This document shows, piece by piece, positions 21,956 to 33,279 of a stretch of DNA of 64,000 nt. Made by a program: the position numbers and the translations under genes. This stretch comes from Gentiana macrophylla. Lineage: Eukaryota; Streptophyta; Magnoliopsida; Gentianales; Gentianaceae. Position 1 is the stretch's first letter, and the number at the start of each line of letters is the position of its first letter. Where the stretch lies: the NCBI GenBank assembly GCA_026214975.1, contig JAOBSW010000286.1, positions 1-64,000 on the forward strand, written 5' to 3'. The notes below the pieces were generated by a model that saw only the letters and a program-made list of their open reading frames with translations, was not told where the DNA came from and made no database searches.

Positions 21956-22355
21956 AATACAACCAACAAAGGAGGTTAATTGCATGGAGGCACCTACTGT
22001 CCTTTCAATGGTAGTGCAACTTAAGGATTAGCACCCGTAGCTGTCAAAGATCTAAAATTTACCAACGGGGATGGTTGATGCATGATGTGGGGGAAATAAC
22101 TGATCATTTATAGTTAGAACTAATCTTTATAAAACACATAAGGGTATACTTGCGTTTGATCCTATGTGTTTATTGGCACCAATTCTTTTACTTCTCTGCT
22201 TTATAGTTGGTCATAGACCATAATTGTGACAATTAAATTTGATCTAGTTTAATCTGTGTTTTTAAGTGTTCTATGGGATTCGACCTTGACTCGCAAGTAC
22301 TCTGCTATGATAGACCTAGTCCTATTACTAGTAGTAAGTGCTTTGCACGCGATCA
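21956..22355 (+). mobile_element. Element K: 3' end of a gypsy element with a very short LTR (tentative)
   Basis: Near 22088-22097 is a purine-rich GTGGGGGAAA. From 22101 to 22355 a segment starts TGATC and ends GATCA. Its end (TATAGTTGGTCATAGACC, then a GGGATTCGACCTTGACTC block) resembles the end of LTR H at 52960-53050. I read this as polypurine tract plus a plus-strand Athila-like LTR with a large internal deletion. It separates B from J's RT. No ORF is visible. The left border is set only by the end of B. Confidence 0.5.
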
Positions 22356-23434
22356 GTACTTAAATAAGCACCCAGAGCTTCGTATAAGATTCTATCACAG
22401 TTCTTAGTGAACAATGGTTTTGCCGAAGGAACCATTGAAGAGACTCTTTTTAGAATCAAAGATGGAGAAAAGTGTTTTCTTATACAGATATAAGTTGATG
22501 ACATCATTTTGGATCCTAAAATGAATTGATGTGTGAAAAGTTTGCCAATCTGATGAAAAGAAAAGTTCAAATGAGTATGATGGGTGAACTGAATTATTTT
22601 CTAGGATTACAAGTCAAGCAGATGCATGATGGGATATTAATTCATTAAACCAAGTATACAAGAGAGCTATTAAAGAATTTTGGAATGGAGAATAGCTGAG
22701 GTATTAGTACATCTATGGGTATACGAACTGGGCTTGATGAAGATAAGGAAGGTAAAGATGTTGACCGAACTCTTTACCGAAGGATGATTTGAAGCATACT
22801 TTTTCTAACTGCAAGCAGACTAGATATATCATTTGCAGTAGGAGTCTGTGCAAGATTTCAATCGAAGCCCTTTGAAGTCACCATGCAGCAGTTAAAAGGA
22901 TTTTGAACTACTTAAAGGAAACTATTGGAGTTGGAATATGGTACTCAAAAGAAAGTGGATTCAAACTGATATCGTATTCAGATTCTGACTATGCTGGATG
23001 CAAAGTGGACAGAAAGAGCACATCGGGCACTTATCAGTTAATGGGAAATAAACTAGTGTCATGGCATAGTAAGAAACAATACTCAATTTCAACTTATACA
23101 GCTGAAAAGCTGAATATATTGCTGTTGGAAGTTGTTGTAATCAAGTTTCATTGCTTAGACAACAGCTCAGAGATTAGAAGATAGAAGAAGGTGAAATTCC
23201 TATAATGTGTGACAAACCAAGTGCAACTGCTCTAACTGAGAATCCTGTATTGCACTTAAGGACAAAGCACATTGATGTTAGACATCATTTTATAAGGATC
23301 ATGTTGAAAAGAAAGATGTCCCAGTGCTTTATATACCAATAGAAGATCAGCTTCCTGATATTTTTACCAAGTGCTTAGATGCTAATTGATTTTCCAAGTT
23401 GAGAACTGAATTGGGAGTTATGAATGTCAGTTGA
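22356..23434 (+). pseudogene. pol: Copia RT (C-terminal) and RNase H of element J
   Basis: Recognisable pieces run in order. First is APRASYKILSQFLVNNGF, then IQI-stop-VDDIIF, where the YVDD tyrosine codon is now a stop. MSMMGELNYFLGLQVKQ, the RNase H start SDSDYAGCKVDRKSTSGTY and STYTAEKLNI follow. The typical pol end (DIFTKCLDAN, FSKLRTELGVMNVS) closes with TGA 23432-23434. Several frameshifts and stops separate the pieces. The upstream half of Pol is missing because K cuts in at 22356. It would have formed part of the copia polyprotein; this copy is non-functional. Confidence 0.88.
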
Positions 23435-25310
23435 GCAGTGAAATCCACCAAGAGGATTGATCTTTGTCTTGATGGGTGAGCATACTAGACAGATCAGTCA
23501 TTGGTATCAACGATTTCATATTGCTCAAAAAACTGACATTCGAGGAACTGATATTTGCAAAAGCTGAAGATGGACAGACTTTGGACAAACAACTGAATTT
23601 CATTTGTTGAGTTACGGAGGAGTCAACATTAGTCAATTGATTGAGTGAATGTCACTACCGTTACATCACATTAATTACCGTCGTAATTGTCAGAAAATTT
23701 GTTATGTTAGGACAAAACTACATGCATCGAATGTACAAATTCATAGAGTGAGAAGTTCAAACGGTACCATAATATCTAAAAAAGATTTTACTTGATCAAT
23801 ATGAAAGGACACTACAAGAAATTTCTCAGAAATCCTCTATTCAAAACTGATTTCTCAAAATATCTCAACAAAATCTTCAAGACACATTTATGTTGGATTA
23901 ACTTATCTCTGGAAGGTTATGAAAAAGGATGTCAACGAACCCTATTGTCAAGCCAAATCAGAGAGAAGATTAGGAAATTCTAGGTTTGGAAGATTTTATC
24001 AACATCAATTTGGAGAAAGACTATGACTACGAAGTAATGTGTCAATTTTGGGAAGATTGATCGGTATTTTCTCACAAAAAATTCAGTTCAAATGAGGAAG
24101 AATTGAGGAAACTATTCAGATTCAAGAAACCAAGAACGAAATCTCTCAATTTCAGCAAACTATCACTGATTCGACAAGATTTCATGATACAGATATCTTC
24201 AAAAGAAGAACCATCACACATATATTCAAATATGAAGGAGATAAATCTGGAGTTTGCAACCTTAAGCAAATGGTTATCCAGATGCATGGTGGGCAAATTT
24301 CAAGGATTGGACAGCTTATCAGGTGCAAAAGCAGATCTTATGGCTATCATCTATGAGGAGATTGATTTTAACTGGGCTTGGTATATCTTCAACCAAATGA
24401 AAGAACAATTCTACGAAGAAGTGAGAAGGGAGGCCAAAGCAAAAAAAGTTGGATGCAATAAAAGAGATAGACTTCATACAAAGAAGTCCTTTGGAATTTT
24501 AGTTCAACATTAGTTGGAGGTTCTTAATAGTGGAAAGGAGGCTAAGAATGTTGAAATCTCATTTGTCCCACATGTGGAAATCCAAAAGGACAATCAACAC
24601 CGAGAAGCCATCAAGAATGTAGATGCTGAGAAAGTTGATCAACATATTCTTGTGGTTGAAAATCTTAGGAAAATCAAATGAGATAGCTCCTCACTACCTA
24701 CTGACAATTTGACAGAGAAAATAGCGGCTAAAGTAGAGCCCAAAAAATTGAAGGTTCCAGGAAGTGTATAGGTAAATAGATAGTTGAACAAAATGGAACC
24801 AAGAGCAAAGCTAACTCTCAAGTAAAGAAAATTGTAGAAAGACAAATGTTTTCAGCTTCCCCTGAGAAAAGATCTAAACTGGATGAGAAGGCATCAAGTG
24901 AGGGGGGAGTAAAGCTGAATTCTAGTGATGCTGACACAATAACTGACAAGTTAGCACCACAAACTGAAGTTAGCAAGGAAGCCAGATTGTACCTACTTAA
25001 GTATCACACCAAGCAGTACAACACTCTCAAGAAGAAGCCGTGAGAGAATTGTAAAATTCTTGGAGTGGAAACTCAACACATTGGATGATCAAGAACCATT
25101 CAATGAAGAGATGAGACAAGAAGAACAGTGGATTCTAAATATGTTCGGAGTAGAGACCTTGTATGAAAATTATTTCCTATAGAGTAAATTTTTCCCATAT
25201 GTCGTAAATTTTTACAAGAAAAAACAATGAAGAAGAATGAGTTTGCTGAATCATCAGAACTAAAGGAGAAACCTCAAAAGAAAGATGAAAATACTAATGA
25301 TGATAATAAG
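23435..25310 (+). pseudogene. Extra ORF after pol, first part, element J
   Basis: After a spacer of about 500 bp a decayed frame runs to the G insertion. The clearest open stretch is 24103-24513. It has FATLSKWLSRCMVGKFQGL followed by LMAIIYEEIDFNWAWYIFNQ. Element I carries HLSRWLSKHIIGKSKGI and LMNIIWDEIEFNWAGYVVNQ in the same order, so both descend from one gene. A second open piece (24846-25043, SPEKRSKLDEKASSEGG) is charged and low in hydrophobic residues. SIRE elements often carry an env-like ORF at this position. I see no clear signal peptide or membrane helix, so the role is unknown. Confidence 0.75.
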
Positions 25311-26928
25311 TGTCTCGGATTTTATCTAATGAAAAATAAACAAGTAAAAAAAATAAATCCGGTTTACCCCAAGTGCATGGATCGTAGTATAGAGGTTAAT
25401 ACCGGAGTCGAGTCCACAGGGAATCGAGGTTGTTTACCTAGTTTTTATCTAACTAACCTAAGGATGTCACAACTACTATTACTAAAAATTATAAGAAAAT
25501 AAAGACGATTAACACGTAACAAACTAAAAACGAAAATAACAAAAGTAAACTGGACAGAAGATTAGAAATCTAAAGCCAGGAAACGTGATTACGAACCAAA
25601 TTATCTAAAATAATCTATTCTAAAACCTAAACATGCAGTAAAAAGTTCTAACTTAGCTAAGCAATTCAAGTTCAAGCGATTTTAATCAATAATTTAACGA
25701 ATGAACAAGCAATTGATCCACCAATTCTATAACAATCAATTTCTTCTCTAGATTATCTAGTGATTTTTAATGCAAGTTGTGATTCACCTAACAAAGGTAT
25801 GAGCTCCTAATCTCTTAGAAAAGTTCGTCTATCAATCTTTTATCTTTCGATCCTAAAGATTAACGCTTTTATATCCAAGGTGTGAAATTTCTCAATTTCT
25901 AATCTAGAAATTCAACCTAACAACTCTCGTTGATTAGATTAAAGATCTAATCTTTACTATGGTGATCTAGGGTTTAATCACGATTTTCATCAAACATTAA
26001 ACATCAAGCATGCAAAGATCTCTCGATTCAAATTGCATAAAAACAAGTAAAACATAATAAAGATACAACTTTTAATAAAAACTCACAAGATAATCCAAAG
26101 GTGTAATCAAAGTGTTGGTAGAACGGCTTCACAACACTTGTTCCAAAAGCTTTTAGCCTCTAAGCATCGCTTGAATACTCGAAATAGCTTCTATGTAGTA
26201 TATAAAAATAAAGGATTCTCTCTAGGAATTTAAAAGCATAAAATTTATCTAAGAAACGTGCAAACCACAGAAAAAACGCCCCTTAGAGTTTATGTGGCCG
26301 CCTAGGGTAATTGTGATCATCATAGGGTTGAAAAAACGCTTCTATTTATAGGGATATAAGTCGGTTTAGCTTAAGTCAGCGTGTCGACGCTCGTCCAGTT
26401 AGGTGGACGCCCGTTCAGCTTGTATGAACTTCTTCGAGTCGGGCCGAGTCTGATCAGACGCCCGTCCTATGTAAATTTGGACGCTCGCTCGATAAAAATC
26501 TGAATACTCTGAATCCACTATTTCTTCATGGACGCCCGTTCGATTCCTCAAACGCCCATCCATCTGGACAGAGCTTCAGACGCCTGTTTGGTACAACTTC
26601 ATTCCAAATTTACTTTAAATCTTCAATCCAATCTCAACTTTATCTCTTTTCTTCTATTCAAATCTTCAGTTGAACATCGGTTAAGCTCCTTTCATGCCAA
26701 ATTTTTGTACCTTCAAGACGACAAAAACGTGCAAAGTGTAAAATCATTCATATAGATAGAAAATCATCAATAAAACCATGAAATCAACTCAACTTTGCAA
26801 TTCAACAACTCCTCACTTCATTTACTTAATAAATCTAATAAATACTTACTCTTCATGCAAATCATCGGAGTATAGAGGAATTTGTTACAAAATAAAGCGA
26901 TATAAATCATAGAAAATCACCATAAACA
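25311..26928 (-). repeat. 3' LTR of element G (1618 bp)
   Basis: Ends are TGTCTCGG and CCATAAACA. It matches 47280-48897 nearly base for base. A TATA-like CTATAAATAG lies near 26351-26342 on the minus strand. A block at 26385-26590 carries GGACGCCCGTTC-type dyads (see findings). Open frames here (26528-26755) are LTR sequence. Confidence 0.95.
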
Positions 26929-26965
26929 ACTCCCCCACACTTAGCTTTTGCTCGTCCCGAGCGAA
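26929..26965 (-). other. Polypurine tract and hairpin of element G
   Basis: The minus strand ends the interior with AAGTGTGGGGGAGT directly before the LTR. Just upstream is an inverted repeat, GCTCG-TCC-CGAGC (about 26949-26961 on the plus strand), extended by A/T-rich arms. A hairpin plus TAAGTGTGGGGG block is, from memory, common at the 3' end of Athila-like elements. A similar block recurs near 27940. Confidence 0.75.
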
Positions 26966-28402
26966 ACCAAACAAAATGTAGGCCTGAGAAAATATAGACA
27001 TTTCAGCAAGTATAAAGCATACTCAATAAGTTAGAGGTTCACCCCGGTGTGTGTGCAAAGCCAGATAAAATTTCCACTAAGTCCAAACTTGAAACTTTCC
27101 AAGCAACTAGCAAATACCCATCTAAACTAGAAAAAGATGATGATACTTATAACATGCACCCTACAAAACGTAACATATCCCGAAAAGGATGATAGAATGT
27201 GTTTAGGATCTTTCTGACATACTCAGAGGATATTCCCTACAACATGCCCGTCGGTTTATACTGGGGATAAGATAGGCAATAACTAAGTCTTCCACTTATT
27301 CATACCACTTTCCTTACGTAAGTTGATTCAATTAACTTTCACATATAAACGCACATCAGAATGAGCTATTGCCCGTCATAGTAGAATAGGACATTTGGGA
27401 TATGCCATACCTTACTCAAATCATAAGGCAGCTTCTTCTGACTGTCGTGAGCTTTTGGTCATCATAGCGGTATAGGACATTCGTGGTACGCCCTACGTCA
27501 CTCCAATCATCGACCAGCTTCCGACACACCCAATTTTTTCATTATTTTAACACCAACTTCCCAAGCACAGTAGTTACGTTTCACTTATCACATTCAAACC
27601 TTGGACATTCACAGTATGTCATACTCTGATTCTAAACACAAACTATTGTAATTCTCACGATACGTACATTAGCACTAAGCACAAGATACTTATAAGATAA
27701 TAAAAAATTACTAATCCAAATGGGTATAGCTTTATATTTTAGCTCATCATTTAATATGGCTCATGAAATGTATGTCGGGTGAAACATCTAACCTACTAAC
27801 CATACAATATACAGCGTAAAAGTCTATAAAAACCGAACAAAAATATGCATTCGCTCAACCGGGACAAAACAAAAATTTGAAAAATTTAGCTCTTTTCAGC
27901 ACAGAATATCGATATAAGCAAAAAGATACACATAACCATTCCCCACCCCCACACTTAAACGACAACATGTCCTCAGGTTGTGCAGAATTAAAAAGAAACA
28001 AAGTACTTAGCTGATTTGAATAGATACTCGAACCGTTGGTCAGGCAGGAGCATGAAAAAACCAATGTTCGTAAACTCAAGGATTATTCGTTTCAGCATGA
28101 TTCCAATACTAGCTCGACAAAACAGCTAAAAATATGCCTGCACTACTCGATAAACATGGGAAATCTCGGGGAAAAACAGGGATTATATCACAACATAGAA
28201 TAAAAATAAAGATAAAGATAAGGTGAAATCGAATCAAACTACAATTTAGGCACGACACGGAATAATAGAAACCATAGGAATGTCAACGATACGCTGTATG
28301 GCTTACAAGATTCATCAAAAATAAAAATAAAAAACATATAGAGTAGCAAAATACAGTCAAATTCCAGGGATAAAAATACAAAATAGAATCATTCTCAGAA
28401 AG
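26966..28402 (-). other. Long non-coding 3' region of element G
   Basis: I see no supported ORF. Three copies of a GGACATT-GTATGCC-like block lie near 27388, 27475 and 27602. A second polypurine-like block, CCCCCACACTTAAACGAC, lies at about 27944-27962 with inverted arms (ACAAC and GTTGT) beside it. The frame 27855-28079 crosses this block and is not called. Confidence 0.65.
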
Positions 28403-29889
28403 TCAAGTCTGCCGGTGCCGAAGAATCACCAAAGCAGGAGGCGCTCCATCCGTAGGAGTATCAAGTAAAAGGTCCGTCTGTGGTGGTGTAGTAGTCCTCC
28501 CATTGTGTGTCAACTCGCTCCTCATCGAAGACGACTCCTCATGAAGAACATCTCGCAATAGCTCGCTCGATGTCGCCGTAAAAACGTAATCCATAGTGCT
28601 TGTGTTGTAGCATCTCTGGTCCCTCGGAGGACGGTCCTCACTCATACACCAAAGGATAGTCAAGATGTTGTTCTGTGACGTTCTGATGTCCTCCATCCAG
28701 TTCCTTATACTATTTGCCAACTCAAAAACATCCGAACTGATGGAGATAAAGAAGGAAGGGAAGATACTGGAGGCGGTACTGAAGATGATCCGGGTTCATG
28801 TGCTGCCTCAGACTCACTCTGGCCTGAAGATTTCACTTTCTCTCGCTGCAGGTACCTCGGATTCTTAGGTTTGTGACCAGTTTTGTACTCGGGAACCCCA
28901 GCATCTAGACAGAGACTATGGATCAAATGGGGGCAAATCAGACATCGAGCATAGAATTTCTGATTCAACGCTATCTCATCAAAAATCGCCTGTCCAACAT
29001 CGACATTTAACTTAAAATTCAAGGCGTAGAGCATCCTAAGATCGCCAATATGAAAATGTGTCATGTTGTTCTTAGGCAACAACCTGTTCTGTATAAATCT
29101 ACACTGGACTTTCCAATCCTCCGCCCAAGAAGTAGTAACCAATTCTTTCCTATCACCTCCCGGTCTAAGTGTCCACGGCACCTCCGGGCACACTTTCAGT
29201 CTAAGCTCCTCCAAAGGGTCCTCACCCGCATCCTGCATCGCTTTAATGGCTTACTTTTAATCCAACCCCTCAAATGGTGCTAACTTGTATTTCTCATTGA
29301 TAACCTTCGGTGTAAACGGCACCTTAAATCCTCGAACCATAACTACCCCAAAGATCGAGATCCGCTTTGAGCGATTCGCATAAAACTCATGAACTAGGGT
29401 AGCATTGACAGGGGTTCCAAGGGTTCTCATCAGTGCAACCCACTCTCTATCCGTTAACATCTTAACAAAAGATGGATCTACGTTAGTCTCAAGAACGGCT
29501 CTTTCAATCAACATAGTCCTCGTCAGATAATGCTTATTGTATACGTCTAGGGTCTTGGGGTTAATGAACCTCCGAGCAAATGGAATAGGGACAAGGGGTC
29601 GAACATTCTGTCTAACAGGATCCCTTCTCTCAGGTGCTTCCTCAGTCGTAGGTTCTTCAGTCCTTTCAACCCTAGGTAATCTCACTAGGGGTACCTCGTC
29701 ATCAGTGTTTGACTCAGATTCATCTCTTAACGGCACCCTAGATTGACCTTGAGCAGCCCTAGGAAGATGTTCTCTAATCTCAACACCCCGTGTGGGAAGT
29801 ACTAAGGTCGGGTCTACAACCTTTTTCTTCTTACTCGGTTATGTTGCTATCCCCTTACCATGTCGTTTCTGAACCTCTTTACGTACCAT
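28403..29889 (-). pseudogene. Third ORF of element G (putative plant transposon protein type)
   Basis: The minus-strand frame from ATG 29889 reads MVRKEVQKRHGKG and meets a TAA near 29839. It then stays open to 29257, where TAA-AAG-TAA stops it before the same frame resumes at 29256-28705; a frameshift near 28720 leads to the last piece. It has a charged N-terminus with DESESNTDDE and a middle with WVALMRTLGTPVNATLVHEF and VRGFKVPFTPKVINEKY. NRLLPKNNMTHFHIGDLRMLYAL and a Ser/Pro-rich tail follow. This pattern fits the domain annotated in plants as putative plant transposon protein, often found in Athila-like ORFs. Its place after integrase is where env-like ORFs lie. I see no membrane segment. 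Confidence 0.72.
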
Positions 29890-30860
29890 TGTTATACAAC
29901 CTAGACAAACAACAACTCCAAATCACAATGCAAACAAAACCACCCGTTTAACGTCCAAACGGGATTTCCCAATAATTCAACAAACCAACACCAAACCATA
30001 CCAAAACCATCATGCAATCATCCACCATCAACCATCACCACCCAGATCACCAACAAAACAAGAAGAAGAAAAAAAAACTAATAAGATAGTATTCATGTGA
30101 AAAAAAAAAATTCGATTCGGAGATCGAACCAAAAAAAAACATGAATTAATCTAAGAAAAGGTTATAAATTCTTACCATGTGTAATTAGGGGATGATGAAA
30201 ATGATAACTGGGAGCCCTAACAATGCAAAATCGACCCCAAAGTTCGGATTTTTCTCCAAAAAAAATCGCACAAGCTAGGTCAATGAATCAGATCAATGGT
30301 TGGTTGTTGTTGGATTTGGTTTGAATAATCAACGAGAGGGGTTTGAGAGGTGTTCGCAGAGCCTTAAATCGCCAAAAGTGGTTTAGAAACAAGGATTTGA
30401 GGTCAAAGGGGGCACAAGAGTCGGTTTTTTTCGCTTTGAAATTTCTGGTGCCACTGAAATTTGGGAGTAGGGGGTATATATAGAAGCAAGGCGGACGGGC
30501 GTTCAGTAAAACAGACGAGCGTTCGCCTGGAAAACTTATGAACTGGACGGGCGTCCAGGAAAACGGACGAGCGTCCCACTTTTCAAAAGAATACAGAGTT
30601 GGAGGGAAATTTCTGGACGGGCGTCCAAGGAAATGGACGCACGTTCAATGAAAACACAGGCAGACGGGCGTCCAATATGATGGACGGGCGTCCTAGATCA
30701 AAATTAAGCAAAAACATAGAATGTTCATACATTTTTATTCCAACCCTTCTTGCCTCATATAAATCACACAAAAACTTCAAATGCATAAAAAAAAACTAGA
30801 AGATAGCGGGTTGCCTCCCACCGAGCGCTTTTGTTTAACGTCGCTTGCTCGACAAAACAC
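29890..30860 (-). other. Spacer of element G with paired GC-rich dyads
   Basis: The segment between the orphan ORF and the third ORF has no supported gene. At 30493-30693 eight 12-bp motifs of the form GGACGGGCGTCC lie as four pairs, each pair exactly 20 bp start to start. They stand out against AT-rich surroundings. A TTGCCTCCCA...GCGCTTTTGTTTAACGTCG block at about 30813-30852 recurs at about 31388-31430. Confidence 0.75.
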
Positions 30861-31301
30861 CTAACGGCCGATCCTCATAAATATCAGCCCAATCCACAAT
30901 CCGGATCGACGACGGAGCATGTCAATCGCAGGAGGAAAATCGATTCGCCCTGTAGGGCCCGATCCTCCAAAGAACATCCACTCGGAAATGTTCAAAGACG
31001 CAAAGACTAGCAACAAGTCGGTCAGCATCGGATCATTGAGGATTGTATACGGTCGTCCTAAAGCACTCTGCAGGTCCTCGGTACAAAACTCTCCACCTCC
31101 CAAAGCTTGGGGTACAATGATAACGTAGGTAACAGTCCTGAGGTGAGTGATTATATCATAATCTACGTCCAGAATGATCGTCCCTCCAGGTCCGTCATCT
31201 AAGGTGATAAGGTGGATCCTACTAATGAAAGGGAACTCATGCGGCAGAACTCCGTAATCCATTTCGAAAAACACAAAGCTGAACTGAAGCAGAGTCAACA
31301 A
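30861..31301 (-). CDS. Orphan ORF between integrase and third ORF, element G
   Basis: A 146-codon open frame; an internal Met at about codon 14 (MDYGVLPHEFPF) could also be the start. I do not recognise a family. The protein has a Gly-rich acidic stretch (TLDDGPGGTIILDVDYDII), a hydrophobic stretch (about VTYVIIVPQALGGG) and a basic end (RRRSGLWIGLIFMRIGR). It lies between two copies of a conserved-looking GCGCTTTTG...CTCGAC block. It is intact in a copy whose other genes are broken, which could be chance at this length. It may be a lineage-specific accessory ORF or a decayed extension of the pol or third ORF. Confidence 0.4.
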   Translation of the reverse strand: MLTLLQFSFVFFEMDYGVLPHEFPFISRIHLITLDDGPGGTIILDVDYDIITHLRTVTYVIIVPQALGGGEFCTEDLQSALGRPYTILNDPMLTDLLLVFASLNISEWMFFGGSGPTGRIDFPPAIDMLRRRSGLWIGLIFMRIGR

Positions 31302-31587
31302 TTACCCTAATTAGATTTAAACTAAACAAATAAATCAGAGAAAAGAGTAACCCAAAAAAGTAACTAATACAAATAAGGATATCTAGGATGCCCCCTAGTG
31401 GCGCTTTTGGTTTGTGTCGTTAGCTCGACAATCTCTCAATTTAGCCTGGATCAGGCCATTTAACCTTTCTTCCAGCCAATACATTGTGTAAGCTCTGATC
31501 AGTGGTGTGGCTGCAAAAACAACATCTAACACATGGGGTCAAGCTTTTGATAGCTTTCCAAACACTTTTAATCCTCCTCATTGTAGA

Positions 31588-32270
31588 CTACTTCTTCTTC
31601 CGACGTCTCTTAAGCTGTTGCTCACTTTTAAACTCTTCCATATCCCAACTACTAGCCATGACTTCCTCTACTGGACCACTGCCGTCATCCTCAGAAAACA
31701 AGTCGGGTGAAAATTCGTCAAACTTATTGACTTCAGGTATACCACACCCGATGATGTCGAGGAAATGAACAATCAAAGGTTTTCCTTTGGTTTGACCAAT
31801 ATAATGCTTGCACCTTTGACCATTCACTCTGAACGGCTGGTCACCATGACCTCTTAGTTCTAAAACACCTCCAGGAAGGATTTTCAGAATTTCAAAGGGG
31901 CCGGACCAACATGTCCTCAACTTTCCAGGGAACAGATGTAACCTGGAATTGTACAATAGAACTTCCTCCCCAACTTGAAATTCTCGCTTCTTGATTTTGG
32001 TATCATGAAGGAGTTTCATCTTATCTTTACTTATCCTGGCACTCTCGTAGGCTTGGAGTCTAAACTCATCTAACTCATGCAACTGCTGCAGTCGGTGTTC
32101 ACCACATGATTGGGTATCGAAGTTTAAGAACTTAGTGGCCCAATACGCTCTATGCTCCAACTCAACTGGCAGGTGGCATGGTTTTCCATATACCATCTGA
32201 TAGGGTGATGTACCCATGGGGGTTTTGTAGGCAGTTCGATATGCCTATAGTACATCATCCAACTTAAGAC
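31588..32270 (-). pseudogene. pol: Integrase C-terminal part (GPY/F-like), element G
   Basis: The frame 32217-31588 begins MGTSPYQMVYGKPCHLPVEL, the usual gypsy integrase segment after the catalytic core. It continues to GEEVLLYNSRLHLFPGKL and WSGPFEILKI, the GPY/F module. The link 32270-32218 (an LDDVL-stop-AYRTAYKTP reading) holds one stop. The tail ends in basic LKRRRKKK. The module helps bind DNA or target chromatin in related elements. It belongs to the same gene as 32271-33119. Confidence 0.88.
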
Positions 32271-33119
32271 TCAATCCTTTCGTGGATTATTCACAACTTT
32301 TTCCAGGATCTTCTTCAAACTTTGATTACTTCGTTCAACCTGACCACTAGTCATAGGGTGATATGGTGTGCTGATTTTATGCCGAACACCATATTTCTCA
32401 AGTACTTTCTCTAATGGCCGGTTGCAGAAGTGCGTTCCCTCATCGCTTATCAAGGCATGTGGGCACCTAAATCTCATGAAAATGTTTTTCTTCAGAAAGC
32501 TCATGACCGTTTTGTGGTCATTGCGAGAAGTGGCTTGAGCCTCCAAACATTTCGATACATAATCGACACAGACTAAGATGTATTTATTTCCACAGGAAGA
32601 TGGGAATGGGCCCATAAAATCAATTCCCCATACATCGAAGACTTCACATTCTAGAATGGGTTTCAACGGCATGTCAAAACGCCTTGTTAAAGCTCCGGTT
32701 AGTTGGCACCTATCACAAGCTTTGCAGAAAGCTTCTAAATCCTTGAAGATCGTGGGCCAATAGAAACCAGACTGAAAAATCTTGGCAACGGTTTTCCATG
32801 GACCAAAGTGGCCACCAGTAGGCCCACTGTGGCACTGTTCAATTATATCACGTTGCTCTGATTCGGGAACACACCTTCTCAACAATCCATCTTTACAGAT
32901 TTTAAAGAGGTAAGGTTCATCCCACACAAAGGTTTTCAAGTCAGAGAAGAATTTCTTCTTCTCCTGATATGAAAATTCCGGATTTAGATATTGGGAATGC
33001 GGGTAGTTGACGATGGAAGAATACCATGGAACATCTGGGGCGCAATCGTCTATAAGCATAACATTTTCAAGAGGAAAGTAAAGGTCTATATCGTTAGGTT
33101 CTTGCTCTTCCTCATTCAA
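32271..33119 (-). pseudogene. pol: Integrase zinc-binding and catalytic domains, element G
   Basis: A 282-codon frame. It shows the HHCC zinc module (H97, H104, C135, C138 by my count). The core has Asp167 in GIDFMGPF, Asp226 in LISDEGTHF and Glu262 in GQVERSN, an exact D-35-E spacing. The family usually has SDGG, and here Gly is Glu. The third segment VERSNQSLKKILE differs from the more common VEVSNRE form but keeps the Glu. It would catalyse end processing and strand transfer in the nucleus. The N-terminus continues the RNase H region at 33120-33279 through a break. Confidence 0.92.
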
Positions 33120-33279
33120 CTTCCTTGAAACATGATCACTACTACGTTTTCAACGCCTCTTTTGTCCTTAATCTGAACGTCAAACTCTTGCAGGATCAGT
33201 ATCCAACGTAGTAAGCGCGGTTTAGCATCTTTCTTTGTCATTAGATATCGTAAAGCAGCGTGATCAGTCCACACAGTAA
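33120..33279 (-). pseudogene. pol: RNase H remnant of element G, split from RT by insertion C
   Basis: The minus strand reads [20 protein letters not shown] and then [15 protein letters not shown], the gypsy RNase H segment. It ends at a stop near 33120. The matching upstream half lies at 42685 and beyond; C with its AGTAA duplication separates them. Confidence 0.88.

Larger units (their letters stand above)
22356..25310 (+). mobile_element. Element J, left part: SIRE-like copia pol end and extra ORF
   Basis: Plus-strand copia RT C-terminus and RNase H are followed, after a pol stop at 23434, by a long decayed extra ORF. The element is cut on the left by K and on the right by G, whose target duplication ATAAG (25306-25310 and 48898-48902) shows J continues at 48898. 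Removing G and one ATAAG joins the two parts. J is the oldest layer of the nest and is rich in stops. Confidence 0.88.

Noticed and set aside
24639..24845. Minus-strand ORF with hydrophobic stretches
   Set aside because: Antisense to the extra ORF of element J, which matches element I on the other strand.
26528..26755. 75-codon ORF in the LTR of element G
   Set aside because: Spans the dyad block, and the matching part of the other LTR (48480-48720) has no special conservation of the frame.
28403..29889. Host gene
   Set aside because: Lies between integrase and the 3' LTR of G on the same strand, and its motifs fit the third ORF of Athila-like elements.
30493..30693. Possible CRISPR-like array
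   Set aside because: The units are 12 bp dyads at two alternating spacings in a plant retrotransposon; no spacers of uniform length and no cas genes.
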